Shown here one piece after another: positions 8,709 to 14,908 of a stretch of 37,510 nucleotides of DNA. The stretch spans positions 1-37,510 of the forward strand of contig JAFGHS010000007.1 of the NCBI GenBank assembly GCA_016930075.1, given 5' to 3'. The notes under the pieces are model-generated. The model made no database searches and was not told the DNA's origin. It worked only from the letters and a program-made list of their open reading frames with translations. Both the position numbers and the translations under genes were made by a program. The DNA comes from Deltaproteobacteria bacterium. Its GTDB lineage: Bacteria; Desulfobacterota; Syntrophia; Syntrophales; JAFGHS01. Positions within the stretch are counted from its first letter, which is position 1. Each line of letters opens with the position of its first letter.

Positions 8709-8849
8709 GAGACTTTTGAATAATGCCGGTTTGCCGTCATTCCGACCCCGCATTTTGCGGGGGAGAAATCTTATCAATCTGAAATCGTTCAGATTGATCG
8801 TCGTTCCGCTTCAACGGAACTCCTCGAAATGACAAAATTCAAAGGTCTC
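8709..8849. repeat. MITE-like repeat, copy 1
   Basis: A 141-bp element bounded by 13-bp inverted ends, GAGACTTTTGAAT and ATTCAAAGGTCTC (one mismatch). Inside are a second inverted pair (GTCATTCCGA at 8736 and TCGAAATGAC at 8824), the conserved ACCCCGCATTTTG block, and a hairpin around CCGCTTCAACGG. It has no coding capacity. Related copies lie at 26719-26862 and 37394-37510. Confidence 0.85.
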
Positions 8850-8904
8850 TTCTTTACCCGGGCGGTGATTGCAAAACCAATCGATTATTGATAAGGTGCC
8901 CATT

Positions 8905-10338
8905 ATGTCAAACAAACACAAATATACCCTGGAAGAAATTTTTCATCCGAAAAGCGCGGCCGTCGTCGGGGTTTCCCCAAATCAGATGGGCTTTGCCGCC
9001 CAGGTTGTGGTCTCTCTTTTGTACGCCGGGTTCCCTGCCGTCTACCCGGTGAATCCGAAATACAAAGACGTCTTCGGGGTATCGTGCTACCCGTCTGTTT
9101 CGGCCATCCCTTATCCCGTGGATCATGTGGTCGTATCGGTTCCGGCAGCAAAAACGCTTGACCTGCTCGACGACTGCGCCCGCAAAGGCGTAAAGTCCGT
9201 GCATTTCTTCACCGCCGGCTACCGTGAAACGGGCGAAGAGGATGGACAGACCCTTGAGGCGGCCATGCTGCAAAAAGCCAAGGACGGCGGTTTCCGCATC
9301 ATCGGCCCCAACTGCACGGGCATGCTTGTTCCCGAGGCCCGCTTCATTGTGTCCGAAATGCCCATGGTCCCCGGCCCCGTCGCCTTCCTGTCGCAGAGCG
9401 GCGGCCATTCCATGGATATGCCCTTCCATGCGGAACGCCGGGGGATCAGCTTCAGCAAGGTCATGAGCTACGGAAACGCGCTCGACATCAACGAATGCGA
9501 ACTCCTTGAATATTTTATGAACGATGAGGACTCGCAAATCATCGCCATCTACATCGAAGGGGTCCGGGACGGCCTCCGGTTCCATGCCCTCCTGAAAGAA
9601 GCCGCCCGAAAAAAACCCGTCGTCATCTACAAGGGCGGCATCAGCGAGGCCGGCCTCCGGGCCGCGCAGAGCCACACGGCAAGCATGACATCCTCCGTGG
9701 GGATTTTCGAGGCCGTCTGCCGGCAGGTCAATGCCATCACGGTCAATGACATCACAGAAATGGTTGATGTATTGGTCGCCTTGCGCTTCGCCCGTCCCTA
9801 CCCTTCCGGGCGCGGCATCGCCGTCGTCGGCCTGGGGGGCTCTCCAAGCGTCTGGGCGAGCGACCGCATGGAACAGGCGGGATTGCGCTTTCCGCCCTTT
9901 TCACCCGATGTGCGCCGTGAGCTGGGCAAGATATTGCCCATTGCCGGCGGCATCTTCTCCAACCCTCTGGATGCAACCAACATCGTACAGCCCGACATCA
10001 TGTATCAGGCCGTGAAAGCGATCAGTCGGGATCCGTCGATCCACATGATGCTCTATCACATGGGGCTTCATCCCGTCACGCGCTGGGGAAGAGGCGGCTA
10101 TGCCGATGCGTCCTTTTCAAAACCGGCGGCGGAGGCCCTTCGGAAAGCGCATGCAGAAACGCAAAAGCCCGTCCTTTTGGTTCTCGGCCCGCCCTCCACT
10201 CCGGCAGGCGCCGAAGAAATGTTCCGCGTGCAGGACGCTTTCGTGGCCGCCGGGCTTCCCGTTTTTCATTCTCTGGAAAAGGCCGCCCTCGCCATGGCAA
10301 GGGTGGAGGCATGGCACAGGAGATCGACCGGTACATAA
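8905..10338 (+). CDS. NDP-forming acyl-CoA synthetase, alpha (CoA-binding) part only
   Basis: 477 residues. The N-terminus is a Rossmann CoA-binding domain (FHPKSAAVVGVSPNQMG...AVYPVNPKY). It is followed by the succinyl-CoA-ligase-like flavodoxin domain with GPNCTGM (134-140) and SQSGGHSMDMP, and by SHTAS with His257 at the place of the phospho-histidine of ADP-forming acetyl-CoA synthetases. A second ligase-like domain follows. The ATP-grasp (beta) domain that normally completes the enzyme is absent, and no beta-subunit gene lies next door. The enzyme must therefore pair with a partner encoded elsewhere or have a non-catalytic CoA role. The ATG at 8905 follows ataaggtg; the longer ATG at 8869 lies too close to the repeat and lacks a ribosome site. 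Confidence 0.85.
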   Translation: MSNKHKYTLEEIFHPKSAAVVGVSPNQMGFAAQVVVSLLYAGFPAVYPVNPKYKDVFGVSCYPSVSAIPYPVDHVVVSVPAAKTLDLLDDCARKGVKSVHFFTAGYRETGEEDGQTLEAAMLQKAKDGGFRIIGPNCTGMLVPEARFIVSEMPMVPGPVAFLSQSGGHSMDMPFHAERRGISFSKVMSYGNALDINECELLEYFMNDEDSQIIAIYIEGVRDGLRFHALLKEAARKKPVVIYKGGISEAGLRAAQSHTASMTSSVGIFEAVCRQVNAITVNDITEMVDVLVALRFARPYPSGRGIAVVGLGGSPSVWASDRMEQAGLRFPPFSPDVRRELGKILPIAGGIFSNPLDATNIVQPDIMYQAVKAISRDPSIHMMLYHMGLHPVTRWGRGGYADASFSKPAAEALRKAHAETQKPVLLVLGPPSTPAGAEEMFRVQDAFVAAGLPVFHSLEKAALAMARVEAWHRRSTGT

Positions 10339-10525
10339 ACGTCTCCATTAAAAGAAAGCAGGCGCTCCTCAGATAAAAATTTAAAAACAAACGCATATAA
10401 GGGGCAGGTTCATTCATACCGGGTTATCTTTACTGAAATGCTTTTGCGAAAGGATAAACCAACACGACGATCAAAAATATTTACAAATCGAAAAGGGGAC
10501 ATACGACAGACTAAAGGAGGGTAAC

Positions 10526-11593
10526 ATGAAAGTACTGGCTTTAAATTCAAGTGCTCGCGCAGGCGACGTCAGTAAAACGGAAATTATGCTGGATTGTCTT
10601 GTTGAAGGGATGAGAGATGCCGGCGCAGAAGTTGAGATCATCAATCTGGCCAAAAAGAAAATCAAATATTGCATCGGCTGTTTCACCTGCTGGACGAAAA
10701 CGCCCGGCAAGTGCGTCCATAAAGATGACATGACCGGCGAGATTTATCCGAAATACCTGGAATGCGACCTTTGCGTCCTGGCTACGCCCCTTTACCACTT
10801 TACCGTCAATGCACAGATGAAAACCTTTATCGAGCGGACATTGCCTATGGTCCAGCCTTTTTTCGTGGAGCGTGATGGCGTCACCATGCATCCGCTGCGT
10901 CACGAAATGCCGCCCGCAGTTGTCATATCCGTCGCCGGCTTTCCGGAAGAAAGTGTTTTTGACCAGCTCAAATCATATATGAACTTTTTATACGGAGACA
11001 GGCTCGTCGCGCAGATCTATCGTGCTTCCTGTGAAATGCTGAAGACGCCGCCAAGCGGCGACACAATGAAAGACATCCTGGAGGCAACCGTTCAGGGCGG
11101 CAGGGAACTGGTGAAAACCATGAAGATTTCGCCAAGGACTCTGGCGCGGATAAAAAAACCTATGACGAGTTTTAATAAAATGGCGCCTGTCGGAAATTTA
11201 GCCTGGCAAACCTGCATCGATGAGGGCGTCACCATGGGCCAGTTTCAAAAACGGGGCATGGTCCCGCGTCCGAATTCGATTGAAACCTACCTGGCTATCA
11301 TGAAAATGGCCTTCAATCGGAAAAAGGCGGGCGATGCACGGGCCGTCATGCAGTACCGGTTCACCGGTCAGGTTGAAGGAGATTGCTATCTCAAGATTAA
11401 TAAAGGCAAAATAACCGCAGCGCCCGGCAGCGTCAAGAAGCCCGATCTTACCATCGAAAGCCCTTTTGAAGTCTGGATGGATATCCTGACCCGCAGAGCC
11501 GACGGAGCGCAGATGCTCATGGAAGGCAGGTATAAAGCGGCGGGCAACACGGAACTGCTTATGAAAATGGGCGACTTTTTCGGTGAGAGCTAA
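10526..11593 (+). CDS. Flavodoxin-fold NAD(P)H:FMN reductase-like protein fused to SCP2 sterol-carrier domain
   Basis: 355 residues in two parts. Residues 1 to about 200 are an NADPH-dependent FMN reductase/iron-sulfur-flavoprotein-like flavodoxin fold, with the FMN phosphate loop LALNSSARAGDVSKTE and a cysteine cluster C49/C52/C55/C63 (KYCIGCFTCWTKTPGKC) that could hold a redox disulfide or Fe-S cluster. Residues about 265-355 (MQYRFTGQVEGDCYLKINKG...PDLTIESPFEVWMDILTR) match the SCP2 lipid/acyl-CoA-binding fold. The fusion suggests a flavoenzyme acting on a hydrophobic or CoA-linked substrate; this is inference. A very strong ribosome site (aaaggagggtaac) precedes the ATG. Confidence 0.85.
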   Translation: MKVLALNSSARAGDVSKTEIMLDCLVEGMRDAGAEVEIINLAKKKIKYCIGCFTCWTKTPGKCVHKDDMTGEIYPKYLECDLCVLATPLYHFTVNAQMKTFIERTLPMVQPFFVERDGVTMHPLRHEMPPAVVISVAGFPEESVFDQLKSYMNFLYGDRLVAQIYRASCEMLKTPPSGDTMKDILEATVQGGRELVKTMKISPRTLARIKKPMTSFNKMAPVGNLAWQTCIDEGVTMGQFQKRGMVPRPNSIETYLAIMKMAFNRKKAGDARAVMQYRFTGQVEGDCYLKINKGKITAAPGSVKKPDLTIESPFEVWMDILTRRADGAQMLMEGRYKAAGNTELLMKMGDFFGES

Positions 11594-11689
11594 ACAAGAA
11601 AGGCCCTTAAACGGCCTGGCCTCGATTTAACTTGACAATCGGCCTCACTAAGCCCGATACTTGAACCGCAGTGAAAGGAGGTGAATAAA

Positions 11690-11845
11690 ATGAAAAAGAT
11701 GATTATTTTTCTTTTAATGTTGATTTTGACATCAGGCATTGCCTTTGCCGGCGGAGATCAGAATCAGGGAACGACAGGCACGGGAACGACAAACACCGGT
11801 TCCACAGGTCAAGGCAACACAGCCCAACCGCAAACAGGTCGATAA
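11690..11845 (+). CDS. Small exported Gly/Thr/Gln-rich peptide
   Basis: A 51-codon gene with an exceptionally strong Shine-Dalgarno (aaaggaggtga, 6 bases before ATG). Residues 1-20 are a classical signal peptide (MKKMIIFLLMLILTSGIAFA, cleavage before GGDQ). The mature part is only about 31 residues of low-complexity GTGTTNTGSTGQGNT-type sequence ending QPQTGR. No function can be assigned; it could be a secreted or periplasmic peptide. The strong hairpin 24 bases downstream looks like its transcription terminator, so it is probably transcribed alone. Confidence 0.75.
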   Translation: MKKMIIFLLMLILTSGIAFAGGDQNQGTTGTGTTNTGSTGQGNTAQPQTGR

Positions 11846-11868
11846 TAAAATTCCCTTCACAAAATATG

Positions 11869-11901
11869 TTGCAGGGGTGGCAACATGCACCACCCCTGCA
11901 A
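11869..11901. terminator. Hairpin after the small exported peptide gene
   Basis: TTGCAGGGGTGG pairs with CCACCCCTGCAA (12 bp, 9-base loop). There is no long T-run directly after it, so it may act as a terminator or as an mRNA 3'-end stabiliser. It separates the peptide gene from the CsoR-family operon. Confidence 0.6.
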
Positions 11902-11961
11902 TGCCTTTACCTAAAAAAATTGAAATCCTATTTTCTCTTTTGTTTAACCTTAAAAAATAAT

Positions 11962-12006
11962 TTGACAATGCAAATGGGGATGTCTATATATACCCCATAG
12001 GGGTAT
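11962..12006 (+). promoter_or_regulatory. Promoter and operator of the CsoR-family/redox operon
   Basis: -35 TTGACA (11962-11967), an ideal 17-base spacer and -10 TATATA (11985-11990). Immediately following and overlapping the last base of the -10 is the perfect inverted repeat ATACCCC-ATA-GGGGTAT (11990-12006). G-tract/C-tract dyads of this type are operators of CsoR-family repressors. The start codon is at 12010, so the right half-site GGGG (12000-12003) would also be the ribosome-binding site. Transcription start near 11997 would leave a leader of only about 13 bases. Confidence 0.85.
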
Positions 12007-12009
12007 TTT

Positions 12010-12273
12010 ATGGACGAAGATCGTAAAAAGATTTTAAACCGTTTGAAACGGATTGAAGGGCAAATCCGCGGATTACAACGGATGGTGGAAAATGATGCGC
12101 CCTGCGAGGACATTCTGACGCAGTTTTCTGCCGCCACTTCGGCGATGAAGAAAGCAGGCGTCGCCGTCATCCGGATTTATATGGCCAATTGCCTCGCCAA
12201 AGCCGTCGAAGATCGAAACGGGTCCATCGAGGAATTTGAAAAAGCCCTGGCGCGGTACATCAGCATGTCATAA
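12010..12273 (+). CDS. CsoR/CstR-family repressor
   Basis: 87 residues, the normal size of this all-helical tetrameric DNA-binding family (opening DRKKILNRLKRIEGQIRGLQRMVE). Copper sensors use Cys, His and Cys. Here the cysteines C32 and C61 are kept with the family spacing of 29 residues, but the His position four residues before the second Cys is Tyr57 (RIYMANC). Loss of this His with retention of both Cys is the pattern of CstR-type persulfide sensors, which form inter-subunit di- or trisulfides. I therefore favour a sulfane-sulfur sensor over a copper or formaldehyde sensor. It presumably represses its own operon through the dyad at 11990-12006. The next gene starts 12 bases after its stop. 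Confidence 0.87.
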   Translation: MDEDRKKILNRLKRIEGQIRGLQRMVENDAPCEDILTQFSAATSAMKKAGVAVIRIYMANCLAKAVEDRNGSIEEFEKALARYISMS

Positions 12274-12285
12274 GAGGAATCATTG

Positions 12286-13302
12286 ATGAAGAAACAAAAT
12301 GTTGCAAACATCAGCCGCAGATCTTTTTTTAAGGTGACGGCGGGGCTCGCGGCGGCATCGGGAATAACCGCATTGCCGAAAAATGTCCATGCCGCCGCTC
12401 CGGGCAGCTTCGCGACGCTCATCGATCTAAGCCTTTGCGACGGCTGCCCGGACCGCGGAATGCCGGCCTGCGTTTCGGCCTGCAAAGCCATTAACAAAGA
12501 TAAGATACCCCCCATCTCAGACCCGATTCCCAAACCGTGGCCAAGGGACAAGATGATCGAAGACTGGTCGAAGAAAAAAGATGTCTTCAACCGCCTGACG
12601 CCCTACAATTACATTTATGTTCAGAAGGCGGAAGTGGACATAAACGGACAGAAAGAAACCATCCATATCCCCCGGCGGTGCATGCACTGTGACAATCCCG
12701 CATGCGCCACCATCTGTCCGTTTTCAGCCAATCATAAGATGAAAAACAGCGCCGTCGTCATCGATCAGGACTTGTGCTTCGGCGGCGCGAAATGCCGGAC
12801 GGTCTGCCCCTGGGGAATCCCCCAGCGGCAATCGGGCGTCGGCATTTATCTGCATGTTCTGCCGGACTACATGGGAAACGGCGTCATGTACAAGTGCGAT
12901 CTGTGCCATGAACGCCTGGAGGCGGGGAGGCTGCCGGGATGCGTGGAGGCCTGTCCCCGGAAGGCCCTGTTGATCGGCCCCAGGGAAGAGATATACGCCC
13001 TCGCAGAAGAGCGGGTCAAACAGATGAACGGATTCATTTACGGAAAAACGGAAAACGGCGGCACGGCCACCCTCTATGTATCGCCGGTTTCCTTTGACCT
13101 GATTGATCAATCCTTGAAGAAAAAGCCGGGCGAGCCGGACATGAAGGTCCGCATCGAACGGCGCATGGCGAAATCGGATAATCGCGGCAGGGCTGTTCTC
13201 GCAGCCCCCGTTATCGGTATGGCCGCAGGTGCCGTGGGCGCCCTGAAATGGCTTTCCGACAGGAAAGAGAAAACCGCAGGAGGCGATTCGGACAATGGCT
13301 GA
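12286..13302 (+). CDS. Tat-exported multi-cluster 4Fe-4S ferredoxin subunit (FdnH/HybA-like)
   Basis: 338 residues. A twin-arginine signal (SRRSFFK, residues 10-16, then a hydrophobic stretch to AHAA) sends it to the periplasmic face. Cysteine groups lie at C51/54/62/66, C132/135/140/144, C164/170/174 and C204/207/219/223, as in four-cluster electron-transfer subunits of formate dehydrogenase-N and hydrogenase-2. The third group reads CFGGAKCRTVCP, with Gly167 in place of the usual second Cys. A C-terminal membrane helix (303-321, VLAAPVIGMAAGAVGALKW) anchors it, as in FdnH. The start ATG at 12286 follows taagaggaat; a TTG directly before it is ignored. It overlaps the cytochrome gene by 8 bases, so the two form one complex. 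No catalytic subunit is encoded nearby. Confidence 0.9.
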   Translation: MKKQNVANISRRSFFKVTAGLAAASGITALPKNVHAAAPGSFATLIDLSLCDGCPDRGMPACVSACKAINKDKIPPISDPIPKPWPRDKMIEDWSKKKDVFNRLTPYNYIYVQKAEVDINGQKETIHIPRRCMHCDNPACATICPFSANHKMKNSAVVIDQDLCFGGAKCRTVCPWGIPQRQSGVGIYLHVLPDYMGNGVMYKCDLCHERLEAGRLPGCVEACPRKALLIGPREEIYALAEERVKQMNGFIYGKTENGGTATLYVSPVSFDLIDQSLKKKPGEPDMKVRIERRMAKSDNRGRAVLAAPVIGMAAGAVGALKWLSDRKEKTAGGDSDNG

Positions 13303-14149
13303 GAAAATACTGGAAGACAAAGGGCTGGTGATCCGCCACAGTCTCGTTGAACTCATTGAGCATTGGGCTATCGCCCTATCCGGCCTGATCCTCGTGGTTA
13401 CCGGTTTTTTTCAGATGCCGACGGCAAACCGCTACTATATCGCCTCGATTCCGGGGCTTGCCTGGTCGGGGGATTTTTTCACAACCCTCAAAATGCATTA
13501 TGTCGCGTCCGTGATCTTTGTCGTCGCGGCCTTCTTCCATGTTGTATTTCACGGCATGCGGGGAGAGAAGGGGCTGATGCCGAAGAAAGGCGATATGAAA
13601 ACCTCTATTGCCGTCATCAAGAGCTTTTTCGGCAAGGGGGAGGAACCGCCGTTTCACAAGTATCTGCCGGAGCAGCGCCTCGCTTACGCCGGTATGGCTG
13701 TTATCATTGTCCTGCTGATCCTGTCGGGCCTGGTAAAAACCTACAAGAATATCTACGCCCCCGATATGTCGCTTGCCGTCGTGCTTACGGCGACGTGGGT
13801 CCACAACATCGCCTTCATTCTATTTTTCCTGGCCTTCTTCGCCCATATGGCGGCCATTATCCTGAAGCCGAACCGGCCCATGATCCGCGCCATCTTTACC
13901 GGCGCCGTCCGCCTCGATTACGCCCGGCATCGCCATCCCTTGTGGATGGCCGAACTGGAGGGTAAAGCCGAAACGACGACAGAACAACAAACGCCGCTTG
14001 TGTCTGCCGATGCGGAGGATGCGGAGGAAGATACGGCAAACACCCAAGCAATGCAAACCACGCAGGAAGAAACGCCGGCGGGTACAGAGGCGGCAACCCC
14101 AGGCGAAACGATGACAAAGGAAGATCAAATAAACTTGGAAAGGAAATGA
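13295..14149 (+). CDS. Membrane b-type cytochrome subunit (FdnI/HyaC-like)
   Basis: 284 residues with four membrane helices (about 24-42, 65-86, 129-149 and 170-190). Candidate haem ligands lie on them: His23 (IEHW), His68, His82/His86, His170 (TWVHN) and His184 (FFAHM). This is the di-haem cytochrome b subunit type that passes electrons between a periplasmic Fe-S partner and the quinone pool. After residue 225 comes an extra acidic, Thr/Glu/Ala-rich tail (repeated EDAEEDTANTQ-like sequence) not usual in the family. It overlaps the Fe-S gene by 8 bases and is followed two bases after its stop by the tiny membrane protein gene, so these belong together. Confidence 0.88.
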   Translation: MAEKILEDKGLVIRHSLVELIEHWAIALSGLILVVTGFFQMPTANRYYIASIPGLAWSGDFFTTLKMHYVASVIFVVAAFFHVVFHGMRGEKGLMPKKGDMKTSIAVIKSFFGKGEEPPFHKYLPEQRLAYAGMAVIIVLLILSGLVKTYKNIYAPDMSLAVVLTATWVHNIAFILFFLAFFAHMAAIILKPNRPMIRAIFTGAVRLDYARHRHPLWMAELEGKAETTTEQQTPLVSADAEDAEEDTANTQAMQTTQEETPAGTEAATPGETMTKEDQINLERK

Positions 14150-14151
14150 AC

Positions 14152-14316
14152 ATGAACGATATATGGATTATCATTCTCGTTGTGGCGGCCTGGTTGTTTA
14201 TCCAGGGATGGCTGCTGCCCCGGTTCGGGGTTTCGACCTGAATACGGGAAGCCTGCCCGGTCAAGGGCGGGAAAAAAGAAGACTCCGAAAACGAGGCCGT
14301 CAACACGCCGGATTGA
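14152..14316 (+). CDS. Candidate small membrane selenoprotein (in-frame TGA at 14239-14241)
   Basis: Read conventionally, the gene encodes 29 residues, ATG 14152 to TGA 14239. The frame continues open for 24 more codons to a second TGA (14314). With selenocysteine at codon 30 the product is 54 residues: a membrane helix (4-22, IWIIILVVAAWLFIQGWLL), then PRFGVST-Sec-IREAC, then a charged soluble tail (KGGKKEDSENEAVNTPD). Sec30 and Cys35 form a Sec-x4-Cys redox pair. I recall small single-helix proteins in deltaproteobacteria with GV-x-T-Cys-x4-Cys at this place, but cannot verify it. The hairpin at 14252-14271 fits a SECIS. The gene sits two bases behind the cytochrome b gene. The alternative is a 29-residue membrane peptide ending at the first TGA. 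Confidence 0.62.
14252..14271 (+). promoter_or_regulatory. Candidate bacterial SECIS hairpin
   Basis: Stem CCTGCCC (14252-14258) pairs with GGGCGGG (14265-14271) with one G-U pair, leaving the apical loop GGTCAA. Bacterial SECIS elements need a GGU-type apical loop roughly 16-20 bases after the UGA; here GGU starts 18 bases after it. In E. coli fdhF the loop also carries GGUC at nearly the same distance. A lower stem reaching back to the TGA is weak. Confidence 0.6.
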
Positions 14317-14389
14317 CGGAAACACGGCAGACGTATTGCCGGCATTTTAGTCAACAGATCCGGCAATCGGGAAGGATCTATTCGACTCT

Positions 14390-14746
14390 ATGGGACGTAT
14401 TGGAATGCAAAAACGCGTCTGGATCGTAGCGGTTTTCATCCTTCTGGGGCATATCTTTTTATTACCCCTCACGGCAACGGAAGCCCACGCCCGCACGCAG
14501 GTCACTGTCACCTTTGCCGCCGGCGGCATCGTCTGCGGCATCTATTTTGTTCTCCAGTTTATGGTGGGTTCATCCCTCCTGCCGGAAGACCCATACGATG
14601 CCACAGCCCTTTTCGATAAAGGGAGGGAGGGCTGGGCCATCAAGGCGCCGTCCGTAGCCATGACGCCCTATCATGAGCTTGCAGCTCGCCGCACCGATCC
14701 GACTCGGCACACCGTGGCGATGGAATTGCTTAAGGTTCGGTTCTGA
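14390..14746 (+). CDS. Unknown membrane/exported protein at the end of the redox operon
   Basis: 118 residues from the ATG at 14390, or 113 from the ATG at 14405 (MQKRVWIVAVFIL), which has GGGA about 9 bases upstream and begins directly with the hydrophobic segment. Residues 11-35 look like a signal peptide or first helix (ending TEAHA). A second helix follows (TVTFAAGGIVCGIYFVLQFMV), then a soluble tail of about 50 residues with no recognised domain. I do not recognise the family. Its position, 73 bases after the candidate selenoprotein on the same strand, suggests membership of the same electron-transfer unit. Confidence 0.65.
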   Translation: MGRIGMQKRVWIVAVFILLGHIFLLPLTATEAHARTQVTVTFAAGGIVCGIYFVLQFMVGSSLLPEDPYDATALFDKGREGWAIKAPSVAMTPYHELAARRTDPTRHTVAMELLKVRF

Positions 14747-14908
14747 AAGCCGGCGCAAAACCGGATCATCCATAACAGGATCAATGCGAAGAATGAAAAA
14801 GAAATCATAGGCCAATGATCTTCATGAAGGGATCAGGCAGCCAAGATGATCAGACCCCAACCCGCCCGGCTGATAACTTCAGTTTGCGATAGACAGGCAT
14901 TAACTAAT

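Noticed and set aside
8908..9675. 255-residue minus-strand frame opposite the acyl-CoA synthetase gene
   Set aside because: Antisense to a well-conserved CoA-binding domain; no motif.
14163..14429. 88-residue plus-strand frame overlapping the candidate selenoprotein
   Set aside because: It starts inside the codons of the small membrane protein in another frame, has no ribosome site and a biased Arg/Gly composition; the membrane-helix frame with its spacing to the cytochrome gene is far better.
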